64,000 nt of DNA from Hoylesella buccalis ATCC 35310. Lineage in GTDB: Bacteria; Bacteroidota; Bacteroidia; Bacteroidales; Bacteroidaceae. Below, piece after piece: positions 32,692 through 43,683 of the stretch. The stretch is from NCBI RefSeq assembly GCF_025151385.1, contig NZ_CP102287.1, positions 372,001-436,000 of the forward strand, in the 5' to 3' direction. The first letter of the stretch is position 1; each line of letters opens with the position of its first letter. A model generated the notes under the pieces. It worked only from the letters and a program-made list of their open reading frames with translations, was not told where the DNA came from and ran no database searches. A program made the translations under genes and the position numbers.

Positions 32692-33390
32692 ATGGAAGAG
32701 AAAATAAAAATTCTATTGTGTGAAGATGATGAGAATTTAGGAATGCTGCTTCGCGAGTATTTACAGGCTAAGGGTTATACCGCAACATTATGCCCAGACG
32801 GTGAGGTTGGCTATAGAGAGTTCTTGAAAGACAAGTTTGACATCTGCGTCCTGGACGTGATGATGCCTAAGAAAGACGGGTTCACGCTGGCCCAGGAAAT
32901 ACGCCAGGCCAACGCAGACATGCCCATCATCTTCCTCACAGCAAAAGTTTTGAAGGAAGATATCCTCGAGGGATTCAAGATTGGAGCCGATGATTACATC
33001 ACCAAACCATTCTCCATGGAAGAACTTGTGTTGCGTGTTGAGGCCATCTTGCGCCGTGTACGAGGTAAGAAAAACAAGGAAGCCACAGTTTACAAAATCG
33101 GCAAGTTTGTGTTTGATACGCAGAAGCAGTTGCTCACCATCGGTGACAAGCAAACAAAGTTGACTACCAAGGAGAACGAGTTGCTGTCCTTGCTCTGCTC
33201 TCATGCGAACGAAATACTGCAGCGTGACTTTGCTTTGAAGACCATCTGGATAGACGACAACTATTTCAACGCTCGTTCGATGGACGTTTACATCACCAAG
33301 TTGCGCAAGCACTTGAAGGATGACGACCAGATTGAAATCATCAACATCCACGGCAAGGGCTATAAGCTCATCACGCCAGAGGAAGATTAA
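32692..33390 (+). CDS. rprY: OmpR-type response regulator RprY
   Basis: 232 residues. Receiver domain: acidic pocket E11-D12-D13, phospho-acceptor D55 (VLDVMMPKKDG), T83 and K105 (ITKPFSMEEL). C-terminal winged helix 125-229 with RDFALKTIWIDDNYFNARS and MDVYITKLRKHLK. The closing INIHGKGYKLI is typical of the family. The sequence closely resembles RprY of Bacteroides and Porphyromonas as I recall it; those control envelope and oxidative-stress genes. Co-transcribed with rprX and ended by an intrinsic terminator at 33433. Confidence 0.9.
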   Translation: MEEKIKILLCEDDENLGMLLREYLQAKGYTATLCPDGEVGYREFLKDKFDICVLDVMMPKKDGFTLAQEIRQANADMPIIFLTAKVLKEDILEGFKIGADDYITKPFSMEELVLRVEAILRRVRGKKNKEATVYKIGKFVFDTQKQLLTIGDKQTKLTTKENELLSLLCSHANEILQRDFALKTIWIDDNYFNARSMDVYITKLRKHLKDDDQIEIINIHGKGYKLITPEED

Positions 33391-33432
33391 GCTCGTTTAC
33401 AAGCAAAACGGCAATCTTATTGGAAAATAATC

Positions 33433-33466
33433 AAAGGCACAGGGTTTACGTCCTGTGCCTTTTTTA
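33433..33466 (+). terminator. Intrinsic terminator of rprXY
   Basis: Stem AAAGGCACAGG (33433-33443) with CCTGTGCCTTT (33452-33462), then TTTT, 43 bp past the rprY stop. Confidence 0.9.
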
Positions 33467-33525
33467 ATGAATACAGGTATCTGTAAGTAGTTGATAAACA
33501 GTAGGTCTTGAAGCTCATCTAAAAG

Positions 33526-33635
33526 CATTGGTTTTGCAGTCCAAAGTCAATGAGTTTGCCCGTTAAAGTCAATGCAATTGCCCATTAAAGTCAATGAGTT
33601 TGCCAAGCATGTCCAATGTGAAGATTCAAAATCGA
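33526..33635. repeat. 22-bp-period intergenic array, locus 2 (5 units)
   Basis: Units begin at 33526, 33548, 33570, 33592 and 33614. They carry CATTGGTTTTG, CAATGAGTTTG, CAATGCAATTG, CAATGAGTTTG and a decayed CAATGTGAAG, with CCAAAGT or TTAAAGT closing the first three. The array lies after the rprXY terminator and about 70 bp before the nhaD promoter. Same consensus and phase as the arrays near 1.3, 43.7 and 57.5 kb. Apart from the terminator, array and promoter, the 345-bp gap holds nothing else. Confidence 0.8.
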
Positions 33636-33681
33636 AGTACAAAGCTGTTTTGAGGTTTTAATGGAAAAATCACACAATTGT

Positions 33682-33714
33682 TTTGTTTAATTCATATTAT
33701 ATTTAGTATCTTTG
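33682..33714 (+). promoter_or_regulatory. Promoter of nhaD-pfkA
   Basis: TTTG at 33682-33685 and TATCTTTG at 33707-33714, spacing 21, match both Bacteroidota boxes. The ATG follows 21 bp later. Confidence 0.75.
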
Positions 33715-33735
33715 CGGTGATTAAGTTGCTTTATC

Positions 33736-35115
33736 ATGACACCCATCATTGTCAGTATTTTAGCAGTCTGCCTTCTCTTGATAGCCACAGAAAGCAAGAC
33801 GAACGTCAATAAAGCTGCTGTTGCCATCTTTGCAGGAACAGTAGGATGGGTTTTGTATGTCGGTTACGGTACTGATTTTGTGATGAGCCGACACGCTACC
33901 GACTATGTTAGCTTCTTGGACGGAGCAGAGTCTACAGGAATACTCGTCAAAGAGTTTATTGCCCGCCACGTGTTTCTTAAGCATGTGGGTCATGCCTCCG
34001 AGATCGTTCTCTTCTTGTTGGCTACGATGACCATCGTGGAGATTTTGAACAATAATGGCTGTTTCGATTTTATCAGTCAACTATTGAAGACGCGCAGTAG
34101 CAAGAAAATATTATGGCGGCTGGCCATTGTGACGTTTATCATCTCGGCCAATCTCGACAACCTCACTACTACGGTCATGATGCTCACCATCATGCACAAG
34201 ATTATTCCAAGCAGGCGATACCGCATGATTTATGGTTCGGCCATCGTCTTGGCTGCCAATTGTGGGGGAGCATTAACGGTTATCGGCGATCCCATGGGAC
34301 TGGTTTTGTGGAGTCAAGGAGCCGTTACGCCAACCAACTATTCGCTGTCGCTACTCGTCCCATGCCTCATTGCATGGGCACTGCCAACTTATTGGGTGGG
34401 GCGGATGTTGCCCGAGCGGATGCAGACCGAGTGGATTGTGATGCCCTATCGTGGCGATGATACCAATCTCAACGTGCGGCAACGATTGTTGATGCTGTTC
34501 ATCGGCATTGGTGGGTTGTGGTTCATCCCGTCGTTTAGTAATATCACCCGGTTGAGTCCATTCCTCGGAGCGCTCTGTGTGCTATCCGTTCTTTGGGTGG
34601 TGAACGAATTGTTCAACCATCGACTGATGAATGAAGAACAGATGATACAGCGCCGCACACCACGCGTGCTGCAATACGGAGTGCTGCAAATGATGCTCTT
34701 TGTGATGGGCATCATGCTGGCTGTCGGTGTTTTACAGGAAACAGGATTCTTGCAGCGGTTTACACTTTTGTTAGACCAGGGAGTGCAGAATGTGTGGATG
34801 TTGGGCGCAGTGAGCGCACTGGTGAGCACCATCTTAGACAACTTTGCTACAGGCATGGGTATGCTGTCGCTTCATGCAGTGGAAAATGTTCACGCATCAG
34901 CCACCCTGTCGGCATTCGCACAAGACGGAGAATATTGGAAAATAGTGGGATACACATCAGCCGTTGCTGGTAACATCTTGGCCATTGGCTCGATGAGTGG
35001 GTTAGCCTTGATCAAGGCTGAACGCATCCGTGTGGTCTGGTATTTGCGCAATATTGGATGGAAAGCATTGGTGGGAACCATGTTAGGCTATCTGGCTCTA
35101 TATATCTTTGTATGA
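33736..35115 (+). CDS. nhaD: Na+/H+ antiporter, NhaD family
   Basis: 459 residues with about 12 membrane segments. Conserved NhaD features are FIISANLDNLTTTVMML in the first half and VSTILDNFATGMGML in the second, the paired SxxLDN motifs whose aspartates bind the ion, plus ANCGGALTVIGDPMGLVLW. It belongs to the ion-transporter superfamily containing ArsB and CitM, but the two LDN motifs point to NhaD. Role: sodium extrusion and pH homeostasis at the inner membrane. pfkA starts 17 bp after the stop, so the two share a transcript. Confidence 0.87.
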   Translation: MTPIIVSILAVCLLLIATESKTNVNKAAVAIFAGTVGWVLYVGYGTDFVMSRHATDYVSFLDGAESTGILVKEFIARHVFLKHVGHASEIVLFLLATMTIVEILNNNGCFDFISQLLKTRSSKKILWRLAIVTFIISANLDNLTTTVMMLTIMHKIIPSRRYRMIYGSAIVLAANCGGALTVIGDPMGLVLWSQGAVTPTNYSLSLLVPCLIAWALPTYWVGRMLPERMQTEWIVMPYRGDDTNLNVRQRLLMLFIGIGGLWFIPSFSNITRLSPFLGALCVLSVLWVVNELFNHRLMNEEQMIQRRTPRVLQYGVLQMMLFVMGIMLAVGVLQETGFLQRFTLLLDQGVQNVWMLGAVSALVSTILDNFATGMGMLSLHAVENVHASATLSAFAQDGEYWKIVGYTSAVAGNILAIGSMSGLALIKAERIRVVWYLRNIGWKALVGTMLGYLALYIFV

Positions 35116-35132
35116 AATATTTTTTTTGAAGT

Positions 35133-36110
35133 ATGAATAATATAACAACAATAGGAGTTTTGACCTCTGGTGGAGATGCTCCGGGAATGAATGCAGCCAT
35201 CCGTGCGGTAACGCGCGCGGGTATCTGTAATGGCTTTAAGATTAAAGGTATATACAAGGGATTTGATGGCCTGATCAACGATGATATCAAGGATTTTACG
35301 ACCGAAAACGTGAGTGGTATCATCATGTCGGGTGGTACAATCTTGAAAACAGCACGATCTTTAGAGTTTATGACACCTGAAGGACGCAAGAAAGCTTATG
35401 AAAATGTGCAAAAACATCAGATAGGCGCACTAATCGTGATTGGTGGAAATGGTTCGTTGAGGGGTGCCATGGAGTTCGGCAAGGAATACGACGTACGTTG
35501 TATTGGCCTGCCCGGTACGATCGACAACGACTTGTATGGTACGGATTCCACCATCGGATATGACACAACCTTGAACACGATTGTCGAATGCGTAGACCGA
35601 ATTAGGGACACGGCACAAAGTCATGAACGCATCTTCTTTGTAGAGGTGATGGGGCGTGATGCCGGTTTTTTGGCGCAAAACAGTGCCATCGCATCGGGTG
35701 CAGAAGCTGCCATCATACCCGAAGATAGAACAGACGTGGACCAATTGGGACACTTCATGGAGCGGGGTATACGTAAATCAAAACGCTCGTGCATCGTCAT
35801 CGTGAGCGAAAGTCCTAAGTGTGGCGCGTTGTATTACGCTGAGCGTGTAAGAAAAGAGTTCCCTGGATATGATGTTCGCGTCACCATTTTAGGGCATCTT
35901 CAACGAGGAGGCCGCCCCTCCGCGCACGATAGAATCTTGGCAAGTCGAACAGGCGTGTCGGCCGTTGAGGCTATCATACAAGGACAACGCAACATCATGA
36001 TAGGTATAAAAAACAACGAGATAGATTATATCCCGCTGGTAGAAGCCATTAGGAGTGATAAACCCTTTGACCGAAAACTCATCAAGGTGCTTGATGAACT
36101 GAGTATTTAG
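35133..36110 (+). CDS. pfkA: 6-phosphofructokinase (PfkA type) with altered nucleotide motif
   Basis: 325 residues, the length of a bacterial ATP-type PFK. Visible motifs: [14 protein letters not shown] (11-24), the catalytic PGTIDND (127-133) with D131 as base, [12 protein letters not shown], and [16 protein letters not shown]. The nucleotide loop reads GGNGS (104-108) where ATP enzymes usually have GGDGS and PPi enzymes GGDD. The glycine at the fourth position keeps the ATP-type pattern, but the Mg-contacting aspartate is asparagine (N106). Activity is likely since everything else is intact. Glycolytic commitment step; co-transcribed with nhaD. Confidence 0.92.
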   Translation: MNNITTIGVLTSGGDAPGMNAAIRAVTRAGICNGFKIKGIYKGFDGLINDDIKDFTTENVSGIIMSGGTILKTARSLEFMTPEGRKKAYENVQKHQIGALIVIGGNGSLRGAMEFGKEYDVRCIGLPGTIDNDLYGTDSTIGYDTTLNTIVECVDRIRDTAQSHERIFFVEVMGRDAGFLAQNSAIASGAEAAIIPEDRTDVDQLGHFMERGIRKSKRSCIVIVSESPKCGALYYAERVRKEFPGYDVRVTILGHLQRGGRPSAHDRILASRTGVSAVEAIIQGQRNIMIGIKNNEIDYIPLVEAIRSDKPFDRKLIKVLDELSI

Positions 36111-36198
36111 TGAAAGTTTTCAAAGGTAATATATGTTAATAAAGCAATTGGTTTTGTTAATATCTGGCAAAGCCAACGAGCTATACAAAGTATTTTCG

Positions 36199-36206
36199 TA
36201 TATTTG
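36199..36206 (+). promoter_or_regulatory. -7 element of the ATP synthase operon
   Basis: TATATTTG matches TAnnTTTG, 54 bp before the atpD ATG. No clear -33 box. Confidence 0.5.
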
Positions 36207-36233
36207 CAGGACTTAAGTTTAAGATTAATTTAG

Positions 36234-37790
<1,557 letters not shown>

Positions 37791-37811
37791 TCACAAAACA
37801 GGAAGAGATAT

Positions 37812-38051
37812 ATGTTACATCTAAGAATAGTTTCTCCTGAAAAGGTGGTGTTTGATGGCGAGGTGGAAAGCGTACTGGTGCCTGGAACATTAGGAAGCTT
37901 TGAGATCTTAACAGATCATGCTCCCATTATTTCTTCTCTGGAAGAAGGAGTGGTGGAATATAAAACACATCAGCAAAAGCAGAAAATCGATATTCTGGGT
38001 GGCTTTGTTCAGGTGAAGCAGAACGACGTTTCACTTTGTGTAGAAGTATAA
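37812..38051 (+). CDS. atpC: ATP synthase F1 subunit epsilon, short form
   Basis: 79 residues, covering only the N-terminal beta-sandwich (MLHLRIVSPEKVVFDGEVES, then VPGTLGSFEILTDHAPIISSL). The C-terminal helical hairpin of about 50 residues, which in E. coli and Bacillus can block rotation, is missing. Short epsilon proteins are usual in Bacteroidota as far as I recall. It lies 21 bp after atpD. The stop codon precedes a small membrane-protein gene by 14 bp. Confidence 0.93.
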   Translation: MLHLRIVSPEKVVFDGEVESVLVPGTLGSFEILTDHAPIISSLEEGVVEYKTHQQKQKIDILGGFVQVKQNDVSLCVEV

Positions 38052-38065
38052 TAGACGGCAAGTTT

Positions 38066-38476
38066 ATGATCGATTCTGTGGTTAAACAATATAAGAAAGT
38101 TGGTTTATGGATCATTGCAGGATTCATGCTAGTCTTCTTATTGGCGATTCAAATCACTTCCAACACAGCCATGCTGACAGGACTGGTGGTTTGTGTGCTA
38201 TATTTTTTAACCTCAACCTGGGTCTACGCTGCTTTGTGGAAGAAAACAGCTAAGACATCTCCAACGAAGCTAACAGGCTTCTACTTGGTAGCCATGGCTG
38301 TGAAGTTTTTTGTTGGAATACTGGTTGTCCTGGCGTATTGCCTCATCGTTCGAACAAGAACACAAGTCATTGCATTCGCTGCTATGTTCTCGATTTACTA
38401 TTTAGCGATGATTATTTACGACGCAACATATTTTTCCCGAGTAGAGAAGAAGAATCAAATAAGCATTAAGAAATGA
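38066..38476 (+). CDS. Four-helix membrane protein in the atpI position
   Basis: 136 residues from ATG 38066 (MIDSVVKQYKK). Four hydrophobic helices (VGLWIIAGFMLVFLLAI, LTGLVVCVLYFLTSTWVYA, GFYLVAMAVKFFVGILVVLAYC, VIAFAAMFSIYYLAMII), short basic ends. It lies between atpC and atpB and overlaps atpB by ATGA. The position and size suggest an AtpI/AtpZ-like assembly or ion-handling factor, but sequence similarity to AtpI is not obvious to me, so no symbol is given. Confidence 0.75.
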   Translation: MIDSVVKQYKKVGLWIIAGFMLVFLLAIQITSNTAMLTGLVVCVLYFLTSTWVYAALWKKTAKTSPTKLTGFYLVAMAVKFFVGILVVLAYCLIVRTRTQVIAFAAMFSIYYLAMIIYDATYFSRVEKKNQISIKK

Positions 38477-39555
38477 AATATATCAAACATATCTTCTGTC
38501 TATTGACCCTGTTTCTGGTTCTTTCTCCAGCGATGGCTGCTGACCAGGAAAAGGAAAATATTGACTTGGAGGAGATTTTGATGGGCCATATTAAAGACTC
38601 CTACGAGTGGCACATAACTGACTTTATGGGCAAGCCAATCGTGTTACATCTGCCGATTATCGTTAAAAGCTCGACAGGATGGCATGTCTTTTGCAGTAAT
38701 GAATTTGCCCATGAACCCAATGAACAAGGTAACAGGCCAGGTCCTTATGGTTTGTATATTGCAAATAACGAAGTACACGAGAATAAGATTTGCGAGATGG
38801 TGAATGGAGAAGAGGTTCGTCCTTTCGACATATCAATCACCAAGACCGTTGTCATTCTGTTTATTAATGCCATTATCTTGCTTCTCTGTATACTGATTCC
38901 TTCCAGATGGTGTCGCAATCATAAACCAAGTGACCCAGCACCTGGAGGATTTACGGGGTTGGTTCACATGTTTGTCATGTCGGTATATGATGATGTAATT
39001 AAACCGACATTGGGTAAAGAAGCTGATAAGTATGCTCCATACTTGTTAACCTGTTTTTTCTTCATCCTCATCTCCAACTTCATGGGTGTCATACCTTTTC
39101 CGCCAGGAGGAGGTAACCTTACGGGGAATATCACCTGTACTTTCTTTTTGGCTCTATGCACCTTCTTGGTAACGAACTTAACAGGAACGAAGGCATATTG
39201 GAAAGAAATCTTCTGGCCAGACGTCCCTTTGTGGATGAAGGCACCGATTCCTTTGATGCCTTTTATCGAGTTCTTTGGAATCCTCACAAAGCCTCTGGCC
39301 TTGATGATTCGATTGTTTGCCAACATGATGGCTGGCCATGCCATTGCCATATCGTTTGCCTGCATCATCTTTATCATGTTTGCCATCAACCCAGTATCAG
39401 GTACTTTGATGACTGTTGTCAGCGTCCTGATGAGCATCTTCATGATGTTGCTGGAACTGTTGGTATGCTATATCCAAGCATTAGTGTTTACCATGTTGAG
39501 CGCAGTCTTTATCTCACTCGCTCATGTTAAGGAACACAATGCCTCCTTAGAGTAA
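38473..39555 (+). CDS. atpB: ATP synthase F0 subunit a
   Basis: 360 residues, about 100 longer than E. coli AtpB. The extra part is an N-terminal signal peptide (MKYIKHIFCLLTLFLVLSPA) and a periplasmic domain of roughly 110 residues, usual for Bacteroidota. The membrane core has the essential arginine in LALMIRLFANMMAGHAI and the last helices ELLVCYIQALVFTMLSAVFI. It forms the ion half-channels against the c-ring. Overlaps the preceding gene by four bases. Confidence 0.96.
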   Translation: MKYIKHIFCLLTLFLVLSPAMAADQEKENIDLEEILMGHIKDSYEWHITDFMGKPIVLHLPIIVKSSTGWHVFCSNEFAHEPNEQGNRPGPYGLYIANNEVHENKICEMVNGEEVRPFDISITKTVVILFINAIILLLCILIPSRWCRNHKPSDPAPGGFTGLVHMFVMSVYDDVIKPTLGKEADKYAPYLLTCFFFILISNFMGVIPFPPGGGNLTGNITCTFFLALCTFLVTNLTGTKAYWKEIFWPDVPLWMKAPIPLMPFIEFFGILTKPLALMIRLFANMMAGHAIAISFACIIFIMFAINPVSGTLMTVVSVLMSIFMMLLELLVCYIQALVFTMLSAVFISLAHVKEHNASLE

Positions 39556-39598
39556 GAATTGAAATATATTAAAATAATAACTTAAAATTAAAACGACT

Positions 39599-39841
39599 AT
39601 GTTATCATTATTATTAGCAGCAGATGCTGTTGCAAAAGTAGGTGCCGCAATTGGCGGTGGTATATCTGTAATTGGCGCAGGTATCGGTATCGGACGTATT
39701 GGTGGTAATGCTATGGATGCCATGGCACGTCAGCCAGAGAAGATTGGTGACTTGCGTTCTTCCATGATTATTGCAGCCGCGTTGATTGAAGGTGCAGCAT
39801 TCCTTTCGATTATCATTGCCCTGCTTTCATTGTTTGTGTAG
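39599..39841 (+). CDS. atpE: ATP synthase F0 subunit c
   Basis: 80 residues, a two-helix hairpin with the polar loop ARQPEK and the ion-carrying glutamate in AALIEGAAF (residue 64). The first helix has the glycine pattern GGGISVIGAGIGIGRIGG needed for ring packing. The residues that define sodium-binding c subunits (Gln in helix 1 and Ser after the Glu) are not seen: an isoleucine aligns with the Gln and a glycine follows the Glu. Proton coupling is therefore the better inference. Confidence 0.96.
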   Translation: MLSLLLAADAVAKVGAAIGGGISVIGAGIGIGRIGGNAMDAMARQPEKIGDLRSSMIIAAALIEGAAFLSIIIALLSLFV

Positions 39842-39930
39842 AAGTTGAAATAGCAGATGGTATTTGTCTTGCCATCTGTCGATGTAGAAAATACACTTTC
39901 AACTGATTAACAAGAAATTAATAATAGCTT

Positions 39931-40437
39931 ATGTCATTAATAACTCCTGATTTTGGATTGTTTTTCTGGATGGCCATCGTCTTTATCATTGTATTGGCCA
40001 TCTTATGGAAATGGGGCTTTCCATCAATTGTCAATATGGTGAATAGCCGAAAGGAATTCATTGACGACAGCTTGAGAAAGGCTCATGAGGCCAATGAAAG
40101 ACTTGCAAACATACAGAAAGAGGGGGAAGCCATGCTCCAAAATGCGAGAGAAAAGCAGGCACAAATATTGAAAGATGCGGCGGATACTCGCGATGCGATT
40201 GTTGTGAAAGCTCAGGAGAAAGCTACAAATGAAGGTTCCAGATTGCTCAATGAGGCAAAAGCTGAAATAGAAGCAGAAAAGCAGAATGCCATTCGAGACA
40301 TTCGCACACAGGTAGCTGAGATTTCCGTTCAGGTAGCAGAAAAGATTGTTCGCGAGAAACTTTCTTCAGATGAGAGTCAAATGGAGTTAATCAACAAACT
40401 GCTGAATGACATTTCTGTTGGTAAAAATAACGAGTAA
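39931..40437 (+). CDS. atpF: ATP synthase F0 subunit b
   Basis: 168 residues: one N-terminal membrane helix (LFFWMAIVFIIVLAILWKWGF) followed by a long charged coiled coil (SRKEFIDDSLRKAHEANERL and onward) that forms the peripheral stalk, ending EKIVREKLSSDESQ. Located between the c and delta genes as expected. The 89-bp gap after atpE is the largest inside the operon and has no visible hairpin. Confidence 0.95.
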   Translation: MSLITPDFGLFFWMAIVFIIVLAILWKWGFPSIVNMVNSRKEFIDDSLRKAHEANERLANIQKEGEAMLQNAREKQAQILKDAADTRDAIVVKAQEKATNEGSRLLNEAKAEIEAEKQNAIRDIRTQVAEISVQVAEKIVREKLSSDESQMELINKLLNDISVGKNNE

Positions 40438-40443
40438 AAGGAT

Positions 40444-40980
40444 ATGGCTATAGGTGTAATATCAGTCAGATATGCGAGGGCGCTTTTAAAATGTGCGATG
40501 GAGCAGAACCTGGAAGATCAGGTTTATCAGGAGATGTTAACTCTTGCTGATCAATATAATCGTGTACCTGAACTGCGTTCTACAATTGACAATCCCATGC
40601 TTGAAAAGGACAAAAAGCAAGCACTTTTGCAAGCTGCTTGTGGGAAGAATCTGTCTGAATTGACAGAGAAATTTATCCAGCTGGTTCTACAAGAAGGCAG
40701 AGAGAATGTCATCCAGATGATGGCCACATCTTATATTACGCTCTATCGAAAACAGAAAAATATCATCAGTGGCCGATTGATTACTGCAACAACAGTCACG
40801 CCTGAGGTGGAGCAAAAAATGAAACAGATGGTTCAAAACAAGTCTCAGGCTACGGTTGAGTTCCAAACAGAAGTCGACCCAGACATCATAGGAGGCTTTA
40901 TCCTTGAATATGATTCTTACCGTATGGATGCCAGCGTTCAAACAAAACTGAACAATATCCTGAAAGAGCTTAAGAAATAA
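40444..40980 (+). CDS. atpH: ATP synthase F1 subunit delta
   Basis: 178 residues (OSCP family). N-terminal helical bundle with [19 protein letters not shown], and the C-terminal signature [21 protein letters not shown] which matches the family pattern DxxIIGGFxLxxxxxxxDxS. It links the b-stalk to the top of the alpha/beta head. Starts six bases after atpF. Confidence 0.95.
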   Translation: MAIGVISVRYARALLKCAMEQNLEDQVYQEMLTLADQYNRVPELRSTIDNPMLEKDKKQALLQAACGKNLSELTEKFIQLVLQEGRENVIQMMATSYITLYRKQKNIISGRLITATTVTPEVEQKMKQMVQNKSQATVEFQTEVDPDIIGGFILEYDSYRMDASVQTKLNNILKELKK

Positions 40981-40999
40981 ATTAAAAAGAAAAAATAAA

Positions 41000-42589
41000 A
41001 TGTCAGACAAAATAAAACCAAGCGAAGTGTCAGACGTACTACTTCAACAACTAAGTGGTGTCAGCTCGGACAATCAGTTTGAAGAAACTGGTACCGTACT
41101 TAACGTGGGGGATGGTGTGGCTCGCGTGTACGGTTTGCAGAATGCCGAAGCTAACGAGTTGCTCGAGTTTGAGAATGGTGTGATAGCCATTGTGATGAAC
41201 TTGGAGGAAGATAACGTCGGTTGTATTCTTTTGGGGTCATCATCCGCCATCAAAGAGGGGATGGTTGTGAAACGTACCCATCGCATCGCATCCATCCGCG
41301 TGAATGACAACATGCTTGGACGTGTCATCAACCCTCTTGGTGAGGCTATTGACGGATTGGGCGAGCTCGATTTGACAGAATCGTTTGAAATGCCGCTGGA
41401 TCGTAAAGCTCCGGGAGTGATTTACAGACAACCCGTGAAAGAACCGCTGCAGACAGGATTGAAATCTGTAGACTCGATGATTCCAATTGGTAGAGGACAA
41501 CGTGAGTTGATTATTGGTGACCGTCAAACTGGTAAAACAGCTATTGCGGTTGACACTATTATCAACCAGAAGAGCTTTTATGATGCAGGCAAACCCGTTT
41601 ACTGTATTTATGTAGCCATCGGCCAAAAAGCATCCACTGTTGCAAACCTTGTTCAGACATTAAAAGAACGTGGTGCTTTACCTTACTCCATCATCGTTTC
41701 TGCTACAGCCGCTGACCCAGCTGCCATGCAATACTATGCGCCGTTTGCAGGCGCTGCCATCGGTGAATATTTCCGCGATCGAGGGGAGTCAGCTCTTGTG
41801 GTATATGATGATTTATCTAAACAGGCCGTTGCTTACCGCGAGATTTCACTGATTCTACGTCGTCCTTCTGGGCGTGAAGCTTATCCGGGTGATGTGTTTT
41901 ATCTACACTCTAGATTGTTGGAACGGGCTGCTCGTATCAATGACCAGCAAGAGGTAGCCGAGCAGATGAACGACTTGCCCGAGTGCCTGAAGGGTCATGT
42001 CAAAGGTGGTGGTTCATTGACAGCCTTGCCAATTATTGAAACCCAGGCAGGCGATGTGTCAGCCTATATTCCTACCAATGTTATCTCTATTACAGACGGA
42101 CAGATTTACCTTGAGTCCAATCTCTTCAATCAAGGTTTTCGACCTGCTGTCAACGTGGGTATCTCCGTGTCACGTGTTGGTGGTAGTGCTCAGATCAAGA
42201 GTATGAAAAAAGTTGCCGGAACTTTGAAAATTGATCAAGCCCAGTATCGTGAGCTTGAAGCATTCTCCAAGTTCTCAAGTGATATGGATTCGGTAACAGC
42301 CATGACACTTGATCGAGGAAGAAAGAACAATCAGTTGTTGATACAACCACAATACAGTCCTGTTCCTGTGGGCGAGCAAGTTGCCATTCTATATTGTGGC
42401 GTACATGGCTTGCTGCATGATGTGCCAATTGATGAGGTTCGAACATGCCAAGATACCTTTTTGGAAGCCATGCGCACCAAACATGCTGATGTACTGAAGG
42501 TTCTTGAGTCAGGCCAATTAACAGACGAAGCCATCCAGACCATCGAGCAAACCATGAGCGAAGTGACAGCTTCTTACAAAGTTTCATAG
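41000..42589 (+). CDS. atpA: ATP synthase F1 subunit alpha
   Basis: 529 residues. Walker [14 protein letters not shown] near residue 173, [27 protein letters not shown] (written in parts: [25 protein letters not shown]), and the arginine finger region [17 protein letters not shown]. Non-catalytic nucleotide sites, hexamer with beta. Starts 19 bp after atpH. Complete and conventional. Confidence 0.98.
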   Translation: MSDKIKPSEVSDVLLQQLSGVSSDNQFEETGTVLNVGDGVARVYGLQNAEANELLEFENGVIAIVMNLEEDNVGCILLGSSSAIKEGMVVKRTHRIASIRVNDNMLGRVINPLGEAIDGLGELDLTESFEMPLDRKAPGVIYRQPVKEPLQTGLKSVDSMIPIGRGQRELIIGDRQTGKTAIAVDTIINQKSFYDAGKPVYCIYVAIGQKASTVANLVQTLKERGALPYSIIVSATAADPAAMQYYAPFAGAAIGEYFRDRGESALVVYDDLSKQAVAYREISLILRRPSGREAYPGDVFYLHSRLLERAARINDQQEVAEQMNDLPECLKGHVKGGGSLTALPIIETQAGDVSAYIPTNVISITDGQIYLESNLFNQGFRPAVNVGISVSRVGGSAQIKSMKKVAGTLKIDQAQYRELEAFSKFSSDMDSVTAMTLDRGRKNNQLLIQPQYSPVPVGEQVAILYCGVHGLLHDVPIDEVRTCQDTFLEAMRTKHADVLKVLESGQLTDEAIQTIEQTMSEVTASYKVS

Positions 42590-42592
42590 CCT

Positions 42593-43567
42593 ATGCCGTC
42601 ACTCAAAGAGATTAAGACACGTATTGCCAGTGTCAAGAATACCCGAAAAATCACCAGTGCGATGAAGATGGTTGCATCTAGCAAACTTCATCATGCACAG
42701 GTCAGAGTAGAGAATATGCTCCCATACGAAAATATGTTGGAGCATATTCTTAAGTCATTTCTTATTTCTACACCAGATGCTGATACGCCATTTGATGCCG
42801 TACGTCCTAACTTGAAACGCGTGGCATTGGTGGTTTTTTCTTCAAACAGCAGTCTATGCGGTAGTTTTAACATTAATGTGTTGAAAATGATGCAACAGGC
42901 TGTTGAAGATTACCATCGTCTCGGAATTGATAAGGATAACATTATTATTTATCCTATTGGCCGAAAAGTTGCAGAGCGTGCTGTAAAGATGGGGTATAAA
43001 ACTGCTGGGAATTTCGTTGAATTGGCTGATAAGCCTAATGCACAGACCTGCCAAAAGATTGCTCATGAAATTGCACAGAAGTTCCTTAACGGTGAGTATG
43101 ACAAGGTCGAGATGATATATCATCACTTTAAAAGTGTAGGTTCTCAGATTCTGACTCGTAAAACCTTCTTACCCATTGACTTGTCAACCGAGATTGGATG
43201 GGGAAATGATCGTGATTTGAAATCTTCTTACACGACGGCAAGAGCACAGGAATATCTGAGGAAAAAGAATCTAAAAGTTGAAAGGAAAGAGATAGATGTC
43301 CAGCCATTGAACGATGACTTCATTGTAGAGCCTGATGTCAAGACTGTATTGGGCACCTTGATACCCAATCAATTACACCTCATGTTCTATACGGCATTGC
43401 TAGATAGCAACGCAAGTGAGCATGCCGCTCGAATGGTCGCTATGCAGACAGCTACCGACAATGCAGATGACTTGCTTCGTTCACTCAATTTACAGTATAA
43501 CAAGGGTAGACAGCAAGCCATTACAAACGAGTTGCTGGATATCGTTGGCGGGACTATCAATAACTAA
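42593..43567 (+). CDS. atpG: ATP synthase F1 subunit gamma
   Basis: 324 residues, longer than E. coli (287), with extra central residues (LLISTPDADTPFDAVRPN). N-terminal helix MPSLKEIKTRIASVKNTRKI, then ITSAMKMVASSKL, and C-terminal ARMVAMQTATDNADDLL and LNLQYNKGRQQAITNELLDI form the rotor shaft coiled coil. Last gene of the operon; begins three bases after atpA and is followed by a strong terminator. Confidence 0.97.
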   Translation: MPSLKEIKTRIASVKNTRKITSAMKMVASSKLHHAQVRVENMLPYENMLEHILKSFLISTPDADTPFDAVRPNLKRVALVVFSSNSSLCGSFNINVLKMMQQAVEDYHRLGIDKDNIIIYPIGRKVAERAVKMGYKTAGNFVELADKPNAQTCQKIAHEIAQKFLNGEYDKVEMIYHHFKSVGSQILTRKTFLPIDLSTEIGWGNDRDLKSSYTTARAQEYLRKKNLKVERKEIDVQPLNDDFIVEPDVKTVLGTLIPNQLHLMFYTALLDSNASEHAARMVAMQTATDNADDLLRSLNLQYNKGRQQAITNELLDIVGGTINN

Positions 43568-43587
43568 ACAATTTGATGTAATTGAAC

Positions 43588-43631
43588 AAAAAAGTTCGAG
43601 ACAACACAATGATGTTATCTCGAACTTTTTT
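43588..43631 (+). terminator. Intrinsic terminator of the ATP synthase operon
   Basis: A perfect 14-bp stem AAAAAAGTTCGAGA (43588-43601) with TCTCGAACTTTTTT (43618-43631), immediately after atpG. The A- and T-rich arms make it bidirectional. Confidence 0.92.
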
Positions 43632-43683
43632 GGTTTATGTTTTGAGTACCAAAAGTATACCCAAACAGACGAGTGCTCAAAGT

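Noticed and set aside
41240..41626. Antisense ORF in atpA and similar frames inside ATP synthase genes
   Set aside because: Shadows of highly conserved coding sequence; no independent start signals.
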